The notes under the pieces are model-generated. The model made no database searches and was not told the DNA's origin. It saw nothing but the letters and a program-made list of their open reading frames with translations. 64,000 nt of DNA from Nonomuraea aurantiaca (lineage in GTDB: Bacteria; Actinomycetota; Actinomycetes; Streptosporangiales; Streptosporangiaceae): contig NZ_JAIWNB010000017.1 of NCBI RefSeq assembly GCF_020215705.1, positions 124,001-188,000 of the forward strand, written 5' to 3'. The position numbers and the translations under genes are program-made. Of this stretch, positions 33,015 to 41,447 are shown in pieces (the stretch's first letter is position 1; each line of letters starts with the position of its first letter).

Positions 33015-34046
33015 ATGAACAGCGCACTGACCGCCATCGGCTTGTCCGTTCCCGTGCTGGCCGCACCCATGGCGGGCGGCGCCACCACGCCCCGGCTGGT
33101 CACCGCCGCCGCCGAAGCCGGCGGCCTCGGGTTGCTGGCCGGCGGCTACAAGCGCCCGGAAGTGCTCGCGCAGCAGATCGCCGAGGTACGGGCGGCCGCC
33201 GTGCCGTTCGGCGTCAACCTGTTCGCCCCCAATCCGATCCCGGCCGACCCCGCCGCCTACCGCCGCTACGCCCTCGCCATCCAGCCCGAAGCCGACCGCT
33301 ACGGGCTCGACCTCGCCGACGTCGCTCTCACCGAAGACGACGACCATTGGCGCGACAAGATAGACCTCCTCCTGGCGGACCCCGTCCCGCTGGCGAGCTT
33401 CACCTTCGGCATCCCGGATCCGGCGGTCGTCAAAGCGCTGCGCGCCGCCGGCACGCTGATCATGCAGACGGTCACCTCGGCCGAAGAAGCGCTGCGCGCC
33501 GCCGACGCCGGTGCCGATCTCCTCGCCGTGCAGGCCGGCGCGGCCGGCGGTCACTCAGGCACCCTTACCCCTGACCGCGTCCCCACGGCGACACCGATCA
33601 CTCGGCTCCTGCGCGAAGTGGCCCACGTGACCGATCTCCCGCTCGTCGCCGCGGGAGGTCTGGCCACCGGCGATGCCGTCGCCGAGGTCCTGCTGTCCGG
33701 CGCCGTGGCGGCCATGGTCGGCACCGTCCTGCTCCGCGCCGACGAAAGCGGCGCCTCGAAAACGCACCAGGACGCTCTCGCCGACCCGGCCCGCGACCGG
33801 ACGCTCGTCACCCGCGCGTTCACCGGCCGCCCCGCACGCGCGCTCCGCAACGCGTTCACCGACCTCTACGATCACCTCGCCCCGGCCGGCTATCCCGCGC
33901 TGCACCACCTGACCAGCCCGCTGCGCAGAGCCGCGGCCGCCGCCGGTGACGCCGAGCGCCTCCACCTGTGGGCCGGCACCGGTTACCGGCACGCATCGGC
34001 CGAGCCCGCGGCGCGCATCCTGACCCGCCTGACGGCGAACCTGTAG
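33015..34046 (+). CDS. Nitronate monooxygenase / NPD-like flavoprotein
   Basis: A 343-residue FMN-binding TIM barrel: 'LSVPVLAAPMAGGATTPRLVTAAAEAGGLGLLAGG', 'VPFGVNLFAPNP', FMN-contact 'DLLAVQAGAAGGHSGTL' (His near 180), 'LPLVAAGGLATGDAVAEVLLSGAVAAMVGT'. The family oxidises nitronates or, in other branches, acts as enoyl reductase or dioxygenase. GAGAAGGG precedes ATG 33015. It appears to be transcribed alone, next to the metallo-hydrolase relic. Confidence 0.88.
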   Translation: MNSALTAIGLSVPVLAAPMAGGATTPRLVTAAAEAGGLGLLAGGYKRPEVLAQQIAEVRAAAVPFGVNLFAPNPIPADPAAYRRYALAIQPEADRYGLDLADVALTEDDDHWRDKIDLLLADPVPLASFTFGIPDPAVVKALRAAGTLIMQTVTSAEEALRAADAGADLLAVQAGAAGGHSGTLTPDRVPTATPITRLLREVAHVTDLPLVAAGGLATGDAVAEVLLSGAVAAMVGTVLLRADESGASKTHQDALADPARDRTLVTRAFTGRPARALRNAFTDLYDHLAPAGYPALHHLTSPLRRAAAAAGDAERLHLWAGTGYRHASAEPAARILTRLTANL

Positions 34047-34276
34047 CGCTCAGTTCTCCGCGGGAGATGGCTCCCATCGCCAACAATCGTTGGACCCGAA
34101 CACAAGGGCGCGCCTAACGTCCCCTGTCGGCGCTGGTCAGCGTGACGCTGTTGCGCAACGGCCGCAAGAACCGCTCGGTCAGCGGCGTCTGGGACCGCTT
34201 CGACCGTGCCGAGGCGGCGCCATCGCTGGAGACGCCGGCCGGCACGTGATCCACGACGCGCTTTCGAGTAGGAGCG
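34047..34276. other. Intergenic region with an orphan open segment
   Basis: About 230 bases. At 34118-34249 a plus-strand frame encodes 'LVSVTLLRNGRKNRSVSGVW' followed by 'DRFDRAEA', which looks protein-like but has no start codon and no homologue I recognise; it may be the tail of a lost gene. A short stem TCTCC-GCG-GGAGA (34055-34067) follows the upstream stop codon. Confidence 0.3.
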
Positions 34277-35353
34277 TCAAGCCGGTGACGGCGAGACGGA
34301 TTCGCGGCCGCGGACCGGCATCGGCACCCGGTGCACCTCGCCGGCCCGGTCGGGGTCCGGGCGGTCGCGGTCGGCCTCGGTGAACCGGTCGATCTCGGTG
34401 AACAGCACGTCGACGGCCTTGCGGCCCAGTTCGTAGTGGGGCAGCGCCACGGTGGTCAGTTTGGGGCGCATCCACGAGGCGATGGGGTGGTCGTCGAAGG
34501 AGACGATGGAGACGTCCGCGGGCACCTTGAGCCCGAAGTCGTCGAGTGCCTGGTAGGCGCCCATGGCGATGCGGTCGTTGAAGCAGATCAGCGCCCGCGG
34601 CTGGGCGGTCCGCAGCAGGTCGCGCGTCGCGGTGAGGCCGTACTCCGGCTGCCAGTCGGGACAGGTGCGGGCGCCCGCCACCTTGACCCCCGCCTCGCGG
34701 AGCGCTTCGCGGATGCCGACCAGCCGCTCCACCGCCGCGACGCTCTGTGCGGGCACGTCGCGCAGGCGCGGGCCCGCGCCGATCAGGTAGATGCCGTCGC
34801 GGTGGCCGGCGTCGAGCAGGACGCGGGCAGCGCGCCTGCCCGCCTCGACCTCGTCGGGGATGACGGCGGGCAGGGGAGTGGGCTGCTTGGGCAGCGCGTT
34901 GAGCAGCACGGCGGGCGCGGCCGTGATGCCCTTGGGCACCTTGATGGTCCTGGTGAACATCGAGGCCAGGATGAGCCCGTCGACCTGGCGGTCGTGCATG
35001 GCCTGGAGCAGGAGGCGTTCGAGCTCGGCGTCGCCTTCGGTCTCACCGATGAACAGCATGAAGCCGCGCTCACGGGCCGCCTCGAGCGCGCCCTTGATCA
35101 TGTCGCCGGCCAGCCGGGAGGTGGCGACGGTGTCGGAGACGAAGCCGATCGTCCGGCTGGTGCCCGTACGCAGGCCCACGGAGACGATGTTGGGCCGGTA
35201 CTGCAACTCCTCGGCGGCGCGCAGGACCCGCTGCTCGACGTCCTGAGAGATGCGCAGCTCGCGGCCACGGCCGGACAGCACCAGCGAGGCGGTCGGGCGG
35301 GAGACACCGGCGGCCTTGGCCACATCGGCCAGCGTGACCCGTCGTGGGCTCAC
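34277..35353 (-). CDS. LacI-family transcriptional regulator
   Basis: A 358-residue repressor: HTH 'VTLADVAKAAGVSRPTASLVLSGRGRELRISQDVEQRV' (with the longer loop of some actinobacterial members), hinge 'LQYRPNIVSVGLR', and a sugar-binding domain with 'RALICFNDRIAMGAYQALDDFG' and 'VSIVSFDDHPIASWMRPKLTTV'. It starts at GTG 35353 behind GGAGG. It is divergent from the importer-GH68 operon, which it presumably represses through palindromes at 35395-35438. The C-terminal tail is Arg/Asp/Pro-rich. Confidence 0.94.
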   Translation of the reverse strand: MSPRRVTLADVAKAAGVSRPTASLVLSGRGRELRISQDVEQRVLRAAEELQYRPNIVSVGLRTGTSRTIGFVSDTVATSRLAGDMIKGALEAARERGFMLFIGETEGDAELERLLLQAMHDRQVDGLILASMFTRTIKVPKGITAAPAVLLNALPKQPTPLPAVIPDEVEAGRRAARVLLDAGHRDGIYLIGAGPRLRDVPAQSVAAVERLVGIREALREAGVKVAGARTCPDWQPEYGLTATRDLLRTAQPRALICFNDRIAMGAYQALDDFGLKVPADVSIVSFDDHPIASWMRPKLTTVALPHYELGRKAVDVLFTEIDRFTEADRDRPDPDRAGEVHRVPMPVRGRESVSPSPA

Positions 35354-35390
35354 CCAGGACCTCCGATCGTCAAGAGAGTGTTACGGGGGG

Positions 35391-35438
35391 TTGACATCGT
35401 ACGATGCGCGCCGTGAGACTATCGGGCGCTAACCCGAT
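35391..35438. promoter_or_regulatory. Divergent promoter/operator region of second sugar cluster
   Basis: TTGACA at 35391-35396 is a consensus -35 for the plus strand and overlaps the perfect 12-bp palindrome CATCGTACGATG (35395-35406). A second inverted repeat, ATCGGG-6-CCCGAT, covers 35421-35438 around GCGCTAAC. The exact -10 is unclear. Both palindromes are candidate sites for the adjacent LacI protein. Confidence 0.6.
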
Positions 35439-35501
35439 TTAGCAATGGAATGCGGGACATCAGCCCGGTGCCGATCGTCCCATGCAGCAGAGGAGATGCA
35501 C

Positions 35502-36863
35502 ATGGCTCGCCGAGTTCGCCCCGGCAGGTCCGGGGCCGCGCTTGTGATCGCCATGGGGACGCTGGCCGCCGCCTGCGCGGCGCCCGGCAGCGACAGCCCG
35601 CGACCCCAGGCCACCAGCGCGTCGCCGGTGTCCGCGGCGCCCACCTGCGGCACCGCGCCGATCACCATGAACGGCTACTTCGAGACCGGCTTCCCGCTCC
35701 CCAAGGCGCTGACCACCGAGTTCACCAAGCAGCACCCTAACGTCACGTGGAACATCCGCGAGGACCAGTTCGCCGTCATCACCCAGAACGCCCCGCGCGT
35801 GCTGGCGGACAACCCGCCCGACCTGATGCGCCTGCCCCAGGTCTCCGAGCTGGTCAAGGACAACCTGCTGAAGAACCTGGACGGCTACGCGACGGCGTTC
35901 GGCTGGGACAAGTGGCCGGCCTCGCAGCTCCAGCAGCTGCGCCTCGGTCCGGGCGGTCGGCCGCGCGGCGAGGGCTCGCTGTACGCCCTGGGCCTCAACT
36001 TCAGCATGACCGGCGTCTTCTACAACAAGAAGCTCGCCGCGCAGGTAGGGATGTCCGCGCCGCCCGCCACGCTGGCGGAGTTCGACGCGGTGCTGGCCAA
36101 GGCCAAGAGTGCGGGCATCACACCCATCGTGCAGTTCAACGGCGGTGCCACCGGCGGCCTGGCCTTCCCGCTGCAGAACCTCATGGCCTCCTACGGACCG
36201 CCCGAGCCGATCAACGACTGGATCTTCCAGAAGCCCGGCGCCACCATCGACACCCCGTCGAACCTGCGGGCCGCCCAGCACCTGGAGCGGTGGATCAAGG
36301 CCGGCTACTTCCAGAAGGACGTCAACGCGGTCGACTACGCGACGATGATGAGCCGCTTCATCGGCGGCAAGGGTCTGTTCATGTTCGACGGTGACTGGGA
36401 GTCGGGCAACCTCGACAAGCAGATGGCGGGCAACGTCGGCTTCTCCCTGATGCCGCCGGTCCAGGAGGGCGGCAAGCGCGCCGCCATGTCGGCACCTCTG
36501 ACCTTCGGCATCGCCGCGAACGCCAAGAACGCCGACTGCGCCGCCTTCTTCCTCAACTGGGTGGCCACCGACAAGCGGGCGCGTGAGATCGGCGTGGAGG
36601 TCGGCGGATCCCGTCCGATGGGACCGGCCGACGCGTACATGCCCACCGTCAAAGCCGGCACGGTCACCGCCGGCACGCTGGCCGCGGGAGCGAACATCGC
36701 CAAGGACAACGGCGCGATGGACTTCATCGCCAACGCCACCGGCGCCATCTACGCCAAGAGCTGGACGCCCCAGCTGCAGAAACTCGTCGCGGGACAGCAG
36801 ACGCCACAGGAACTGCTGAAGACCGTCCAGGCCGACTACGCCGGCCAGCTCGAAGGGAACTGA
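35502..36863 (+). CDS. Sugar ABC transporter solute-binding lipoprotein
   Basis: A 453-residue family-1 binding protein with a lipoprotein signal (lipobox LAAAC, 'GTLAAACAAPG') and a Pro/Ser-rich linker. The mature part contains 'LTTEFTKQHPNVTWNIRED', 'LYALGLNFSMTGVFYNKKLA' and 'GGKGLFMFDGDWESGN'. GAGGAG lies 6 bases before ATG 35502. It is first in the operon binding protein-permease-permease-GH68. The GH68 neighbour suggests a sucrose- or fructan-derived oligosaccharide as ligand. No ATPase is encoded nearby. Confidence 0.93.
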   Translation: MARRVRPGRSGAALVIAMGTLAAACAAPGSDSPRPQATSASPVSAAPTCGTAPITMNGYFETGFPLPKALTTEFTKQHPNVTWNIREDQFAVITQNAPRVLADNPPDLMRLPQVSELVKDNLLKNLDGYATAFGWDKWPASQLQQLRLGPGGRPRGEGSLYALGLNFSMTGVFYNKKLAAQVGMSAPPATLAEFDAVLAKAKSAGITPIVQFNGGATGGLAFPLQNLMASYGPPEPINDWIFQKPGATIDTPSNLRAAQHLERWIKAGYFQKDVNAVDYATMMSRFIGGKGLFMFDGDWESGNLDKQMAGNVGFSLMPPVQEGGKRAAMSAPLTFGIAANAKNADCAAFFLNWVATDKRAREIGVEVGGSRPMGPADAYMPTVKAGTVTAGTLAAGANIAKDNGAMDFIANATGAIYAKSWTPQLQKLVAGQQTPQELLKTVQADYAGQLEGN

Positions 36864-36868
36864 GGCAG

Positions 36869-37768
36869 GTGGGACCCTCGCACCGGCGGCCCGCGGTGGC
36901 CAAGCTGCGCGGCCTTACCGGTTGGCTGTTCGTCGCCCCGGCGCTCGCCTTCTACGCGGTGTTTGTCCTGCGCCCGATCACCCTGACGTTCCAGTACTCG
37001 CTGTACGACTGGGACGGCATCGGCCCGTCCACCTGGGTGGGCCCGGCCAACTACGGCAAGGTCTTCACCGATCCAGACCTGTTCGAGTCGCTGGTCAACG
37101 CCGTCAAGCTGATCGTGTTCTTCAGCGCGATCCCGGTCGTGCTGGGCCTGGCGATCGCCGCGACGATCCGGCGGATCGCCGCCAGCCGGCTCGCCCTGAT
37201 AGCGCGGACCGTGCTGTTCCTGCCGCAGGTCATCCCGCTGGTGGCGGCCGGCATCGCGTGGAGCTGGCTGCTGGCCTCCACCGGTGTGATCAACCAGTTG
37301 CTCTCGCTCGTCGGTCTCGGGGGAGTGACCCGGGCCTGGCTGGGCGACTTCGCCACCGCCCTGCCCGCGGTCGGCCTGATCGGCGCATGGGTGCTCCTCG
37401 GCCTGTGCACGCTCCTGCTCCTGGCCGGCATGAGCAAGATCGACCCGGCGTTGTACGAGGCCGCCCGGCTGGACGGGGCGGGGGCGTGGCGGGAGTTCGT
37501 CTCCATCACGGTGCCGAGCCTGCGGCAGGAGATCGCGGTCTGCGTCACCGTGACGGTGATCGCCGCCCTGGCGAGCTTCGACATCATCTACATCTCCACC
37601 CAGGGCGGTCCCGGCAACACGACCATGGTGCCCGGCCTGCAGATCTTTTACCTGGCCTTCTCCGAACGCGAGGTGGGCATGGCCTCGGCCCTGGCCGTGG
37701 TGCTCATGGTCCTCGTGATCGCCTGCGCCCTTCCCATCCAGTGGTTCGCGAAGGACGGCAACAAATGA
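36869..37768 (+). CDS. Sugar ABC transporter permease (MalF type)
   Basis: A 299-residue membrane protein starting at GTG 36869, with six predicted membrane segments and the EAA loop 'PALYEAARLDGAGAWREFVSITVPSL' near residue 195. It overlaps the following permease by ATGA, so the two subunits are made together. It pairs with the upstream binding lipoprotein. Confidence 0.93.
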   Translation: MGPSHRRPAVAKLRGLTGWLFVAPALAFYAVFVLRPITLTFQYSLYDWDGIGPSTWVGPANYGKVFTDPDLFESLVNAVKLIVFFSAIPVVLGLAIAATIRRIAASRLALIARTVLFLPQVIPLVAAGIAWSWLLASTGVINQLLSLVGLGGVTRAWLGDFATALPAVGLIGAWVLLGLCTLLLLAGMSKIDPALYEAARLDGAGAWREFVSITVPSLRQEIAVCVTVTVIAALASFDIIYISTQGGPGNTTMVPGLQIFYLAFSEREVGMASALAVVLMVLVIACALPIQWFAKDGNK

Positions 37769-38589
37769 TCACCGCCTCGCGCGAAGCCTGGACCGGAAGG
37801 CTGCTGCTCATCCTCATGATGGCGGTCACGCTCCTGCCGTTCCTCAGCCTGTTCGTCACCGCCCTGCACCCCTCGGGCAGCTATCCGGCCGGGCTGGCCT
37901 GGCCGGACGAGCCGCAGTGGGGCAACTTCCCGCGCGCCTTCGAGGCCGCGAAGATGGGCGAGCTGCTGAAGTCGAGCGCCCTCATCGTGCTCGGCGTGGT
38001 CCCGATCTCCATCCTGCTGGGCACGATGGCCGGCTTCGCCATCGGCCACCTGCGCGTGATCGGCGGCCGGGTGATCTTCCTACTGTTCGTGCTCGGCCTG
38101 ACCCTGCCCTTCGAGGGCATCATCACGCCGCTGTACTACCAGATCCGCGATATGGGGCTGCTCAACACGCGCTGGGCGATCATCCTGCCGCTCATCGGCC
38201 TGTTCATGCCCTTCAGCGTCTTCTGGATGCGCGCCCACTTCGTCAACATGCCCGGAGAGCTGTCGGAGAGCGCGCGGATGGACGGCGCCAACGTGTGGCA
38301 GCTGTTCCGGCGCATCCACGTCCCCCTGGCCATGCCGGCGATCTCGTCCCTGGGCATCCTGCTGTTCCTGTGGACCTGGAACCAGTTCCTGCTGGCCATC
38401 GTCCTGGTCGACGATCCCACCAAACGGACGATGTCCGGCGCCCTGGGCGCCTTCCAGGGACAGTGGGGCACCGACATCCCGCTGCTGTGCGCCGGATCGC
38501 TGCTGATCCTGACGCCCACGCTCGTGATCTTCCTCATCTTCCAGCGTCACTTCGTCAAGGCCCTGCTCCAGGGCTCCTTGAAGGGCTGA
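37765..38589 (+). CDS. Sugar ABC transporter permease (MalG type)
   Basis: A 274-residue membrane protein starting in the ATGA overlap at 37765, with the EAA loop 'GELSESARMDGANVWQLFRRIHVPLAMP' near residue 170 and a typical 'RHFVKALLQGSLKG' C-terminus. It forms the translocation pathway with the preceding subunit; the ATPase must come from elsewhere, as with MsiK in streptomycetes. Confidence 0.93.
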   Translation: MITASREAWTGRLLLILMMAVTLLPFLSLFVTALHPSGSYPAGLAWPDEPQWGNFPRAFEAAKMGELLKSSALIVLGVVPISILLGTMAGFAIGHLRVIGGRVIFLLFVLGLTLPFEGIITPLYYQIRDMGLLNTRWAIILPLIGLFMPFSVFWMRAHFVNMPGELSESARMDGANVWQLFRRIHVPLAMPAISSLGILLFLWTWNQFLLAIVLVDDPTKRTMSGALGAFQGQWGTDIPLLCAGSLLILTPTLVIFLIFQRHFVKALLQGSLKG

Positions 38590-38594
38590 CCGCG

Positions 38595-39761
38595 ATGCCC
38601 GAGCTCCGCACGGCACGCTGGACCCGCCGGCACCTCGACCTGCTCGCCGAGGCCGCCACGACCACGGCGCCCGTCATCACCCCCGAGGCCGCACCACGGA
38701 TCCTGCCGGACCACGATCTGTGGGACCTGTGGCCGATCCAGGACGAGGACGGCTCGACGAGCGTGGTCGGCGGCCAGGAGCTGTGGCTGGCCCTGTCGGC
38801 CCCCGCTGCCGGTCACCCCGAGGAGCGCCACGACCAGGCGCGGATTCGCCTGCTCGCCCGACGTGACGGCGAGTGGAAGGACCTGGGGAACGCCTTCGCC
38901 GACGGCGTCGCGCTCGGCAGCCGCGAATGGTCCGGATCAGCGGTCCGGCGGCCTGATGGGACCGTGTCGGTGTATTACACGGCCGCCGGACGGCGCGGCG
39001 AAGCGCGCCCGACGTACCGGCAGAGCGTCATCGAGGCCCGCGCCGCCCTGATCGCCGACGCCGGCCGGATCTCGTTGCGACCGGACGCCGAGCATCGCGA
39101 GGTCCTGCGCTCCGACGGGCGGATGTACCTGCTGACAGAGGAGGGCGACGGAGCCCCGGGCCTGCCGGCCGAGGAGGCCGACGGAGCGCCGGGCCGCATC
39201 AGGGCCTTCCGTGATCCCGGCTGGTTCCGCGACCCGGCCGACGGGCGCGACCATCTCCTCGTCGCCGCTTCCACCGCCTGGGAGGACGGCTTCACCGGCG
39301 CGATCGCCCTGGCCGAGCCACGAGCCGGCACCTGGTCCCTCCTGCCGCCGCTGCTCGTCGCCGAAGGCATCAACCACGAGCTGGAACGACCGCACGTCAT
39401 CGTCCACGACTCCCGGTACCACCTCTTCTTCTCCACCCAGCGCCACACCTTCCACCCGGCCGACCGCGCGCCCACCGGGCTCTATGGCTTCGCCGCACCC
39501 AGCCTGACCGGACCGTACGAGCCGCTCAACGGATCCGGACTGGTGATCCAGAACTCCGCCCGCCGACCCGACCAGGCATACGCCTGGCTGGTGCTGCCCG
39601 ACCTCCAGGTGGTCAGCTTCGCCAACTACCGCTCCGCCCAGGGCGCGGACCTCCGATCCGCGGGAGCCGCGCAGGCACGGGCCGGCTTCGGTGGCACCAT
39701 CGCCCCGATGCTCAAGCTCACCATCGACGCGATGACCACCTCGGTCATCCCTGGTGGATGA
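38595..39761 (+). CDS. GH68-family enzyme (levansucrase/beta-fructosidase type) without signal peptide
   Basis: A 388-residue five-bladed-propeller enzyme. The three GH68 catalytic residues are visible: nucleophile Asp44 in 'HDLWDLWPIQ', the transition-state Asp in 'FRDPGWFRDP' (about 206), and acid/base Glu in 'NHELERPHVIV' (about 264). GH68 enzymes split sucrose and build or hydrolyse fructans, usually outside the cell. This one starts 'MPELRTARWTRRHLDLLAEA' with no signal peptide and lies behind an importer, so intracellular hydrolysis of imported sugar is likely. 'EEGDGAPG' and 'EEADGAPG' form a small internal repeat near residue 185. Its end overlaps the convergent hydrolase gene by 17 bases. 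Confidence 0.85.
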   Translation: MPELRTARWTRRHLDLLAEAATTTAPVITPEAAPRILPDHDLWDLWPIQDEDGSTSVVGGQELWLALSAPAAGHPEERHDQARIRLLARRDGEWKDLGNAFADGVALGSREWSGSAVRRPDGTVSVYYTAAGRRGEARPTYRQSVIEARAALIADAGRISLRPDAEHREVLRSDGRMYLLTEEGDGAPGLPAEEADGAPGRIRAFRDPGWFRDPADGRDHLLVAASTAWEDGFTGAIALAEPRAGTWSLLPPLLVAEGINHELERPHVIVHDSRYHLFFSTQRHTFHPADRAPTGLYGFAAPSLTGPYEPLNGSGLVIQNSARRPDQAYAWLVLPDLQVVSFANYRSAQGADLRSAGAAQARAGFGGTIAPMLKLTIDAMTTSVIPGG

Positions 39762-40521
39762 AGTCGCGGACGAGCTTCGCGAACTCCGCCGGCCGCTCGG
39801 CCGTCACGTTGTGTCCGCTGTCCACTTCCGCGTACGAGGCGCCCGGGATGGCGGCGGCCAGCTCGCGGGAGTACGCCACGGAGATCAGCGCGTCGCGGGC
39901 GCATCCGATCACCAGTGCCGGCGCCTGGACCTGCGGCAGCAGGTCGCGGACGTCCAGCCGCAAGGCGAGATCGATCTGCCGGAGCCTGCCCGGAAGCGGT
40001 CGATAGGCGGCGGCGACCTCCGCCACGGCCGCCGGGCCGATGGAAGCCAGATGCTCACGGCTGTAGGCGATCAGCATCGTGTACCGCGCGAAGGTGTCGC
40101 CATCGCCGGCGAGATCGCGCCAGACGGTCAACGCGTTGCGCAGATATTCATCGCCCCGCCCGGCCCAGCCCGCGACCAGCACGACACTGCGCACCAGGTC
40201 CGGCCGGACGGCGGCCAACGCGGCGACCACCGAAGCACCCATGGAGTGCCCGACCACGTCGGCGGGCCCCTGTCCGAGATCGGAGATCGCGGCGGCGACC
40301 TGCTCGACGAGCAGCTCGACCGTGAGCTCGCCCCCGTCGTCGCGCGCCGCGTCGCTTCCCGAAAGATCCGGCAGCACCACCGTGCTGCTGCCCGCGAACG
40401 CCCCGGCCACGCCGTCCCAGGCCTTCGAGCCCGGACTGCCCCCATGCACCAGGACGAGCGGGCGGCCCTCGCCCATCACCCGGTACGGCACACGCGCGGC
40501 GCCCACTGTGAGCTCCCTCAT
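39745..40521 (-). CDS. Alpha/beta hydrolase
   Basis: A 258-residue hydrolase: 'LVLVHGGSPGSKAWDGV', 'LPDLSGSDAARDDGG', nucleophile Ser in 'DVVGHSMGASVVAAL', acid in 'IGCARDALISVAYS' and His in 'VDSGHNVTAERPAEFAKLV'. ATG 40521 has AAGGGAG 6 bases upstream; the in-frame ATG at 40539 contains that ribosome site and is rejected. It is convergent and overlapping with the GH68 gene. The substrate is unknown. Confidence 0.87.
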   Translation of the reverse strand: MRELTVGAARVPYRVMGEGRPLVLVHGGSPGSKAWDGVAGAFAGSSTVVLPDLSGSDAARDDGGELTVELLVEQVAAAISDLGQGPADVVGHSMGASVVAALAAVRPDLVRSVVLVAGWAGRGDEYLRNALTVWRDLAGDGDTFARYTMLIAYSREHLASIGPAAVAEVAAAYRPLPGRLRQIDLALRLDVRDLLPQVQAPALVIGCARDALISVAYSRELAAAIPGASYAEVDSGHNVTAERPAEFAKLVRDFIHQG

Positions 40522-40539
40522 GTCTGTCTCCCTTCTCAT

Positions 40540-40732
40540 CGCTGCTCGACACCAGGGACGATGCCAGGAGCCTGCGGCGATGAGGAGGGGAGCCGATTCC
40601 CTAGGATCGGCCCTCCTAGAGTGCGTGCATCAGTGTGCGCCGGGTCCTTGCGGTCGTCGAGCTCCTGATCATGCACGGCAACGGATACCATCGTCGCGCG
40701 ATCTAAAGTTTGACGTACTAGAGGGGGCCGCG
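40540..40732. other. Divergent intergenic region, hydrolase/padR
   Basis: About 190 bases with no supported gene. Close to padR the sequence ATCTAAAGTTTGACGTACTAG (40701-40721) is AT-richer and is the best place for a PadR-controlled promoter. Confidence 0.35.
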
Positions 40733-41056
40733 ATGGCGCGCCGTACCGATCCGTTGGGCTGGGGCAATCCGCCGCTGCTCATCCTGGGGAGCCTCGCCGA
40801 CGGGCCGAAGCACGGCTACGCGATCATCAAGGACGTACGGGAGCAGGCCGGTGTCACGCTCGGCCCGGGGACGCTGTACGGCGCGCTGTCCCGGCTCGAG
40901 GAGCGGGGGCTGGTCGAGGCGCTGCCGGGGGAGGAACGTCGCCGGCCGTACCGGATCACCGCGGCTGGAGCGGCGGAGCTGGGCGAGAAGCTGGCGGAGA
41001 TGTCGCGCTTCGCCACCGTCGGCCTGCGCCGCCTGTCGATGGGGGTCGCGCGGTGA
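40733..41056 (+). CDS. PadR-family transcriptional regulator
   Basis: A 107-residue PadR winged-helix protein: 'PPLLILGSLADGPKHGYAIIKDVREQAGVTLGPGTLYGALSRLEERGLVEALPGEERRRPYRITAAGAAEL', with a short C-terminal dimerisation helix. GAGGGGG precedes ATG 40733. Its stop overlaps the next start by 4 bases. The usual partner, a membrane protein, is broken here. Confidence 0.93.
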   Translation: MARRTDPLGWGNPPLLILGSLADGPKHGYAIIKDVREQAGVTLGPGTLYGALSRLEERGLVEALPGEERRRPYRITAAGAAELGEKLAEMSRFATVGLRRLSMGVAR

Positions 41057-41447
41057 GCGGCCTGGTGGCGCGCGTCGTGATGGCGTGCCATCCGCCGTGG
41101 TTCCGCGAGCGGTACGGGGAGGAGCTCGCCGCGCTTGTCGAGGAGACAGGCGGCGGCCCTCGGGTGCTGCTGGACCTCGCGGCGGGTGCCGTCCGAGCCT
41201 GGCTGCGGCCCGCGCTGTCGGGTGATCCGGCCGCGCGCGTACGGCGCCGCATGCAGGCGACACTGGCCACGACCTGGATCGCCTGGTGGCCGCGGCGGCG
41301 GCGCTGCTGCTCACGCTGAGCGTCCTGGTGCCGGCTCGCGACGGCCGCCTGGTGGCGCCGCTGCTGCCCGGTGGCGTGCTGGCAGGGGTGGAGGCCGTGG
41401 GTGCGCTGGTGCTCGCGCAGCCACAGCGCCGGGCCGCTTCCCCCTGA
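41053..41447 (+). pseudogene. PadR-linked membrane protein, frameshifted and truncated
   Basis: The gene begins normally in the ATGA overlap ('LVARVVMACHPPWFRERYGEELAALVEE...') and reads to 'TWIAW', then runs into a stop at 41319 in this frame. The membrane part continues in another frame from 41283 ('LVAAAALLLTLSVLVPARDG' and 'LVAPLLPGGVLAGVEAVGAL') and ends at 41447 after 'LVLAQPQRR'. Segments between the two parts also seem missing, so deletion plus frame change is likely. Confidence 0.75.

Noticed and set aside
34090..34383. Plus-strand frame of 97 codons before the second lacI
   Set aside because: It overlaps the end of lacI in antisense and lacks a ribosome site and homology; a different frame at 34118-34249 looks more protein-like but has no start codon.
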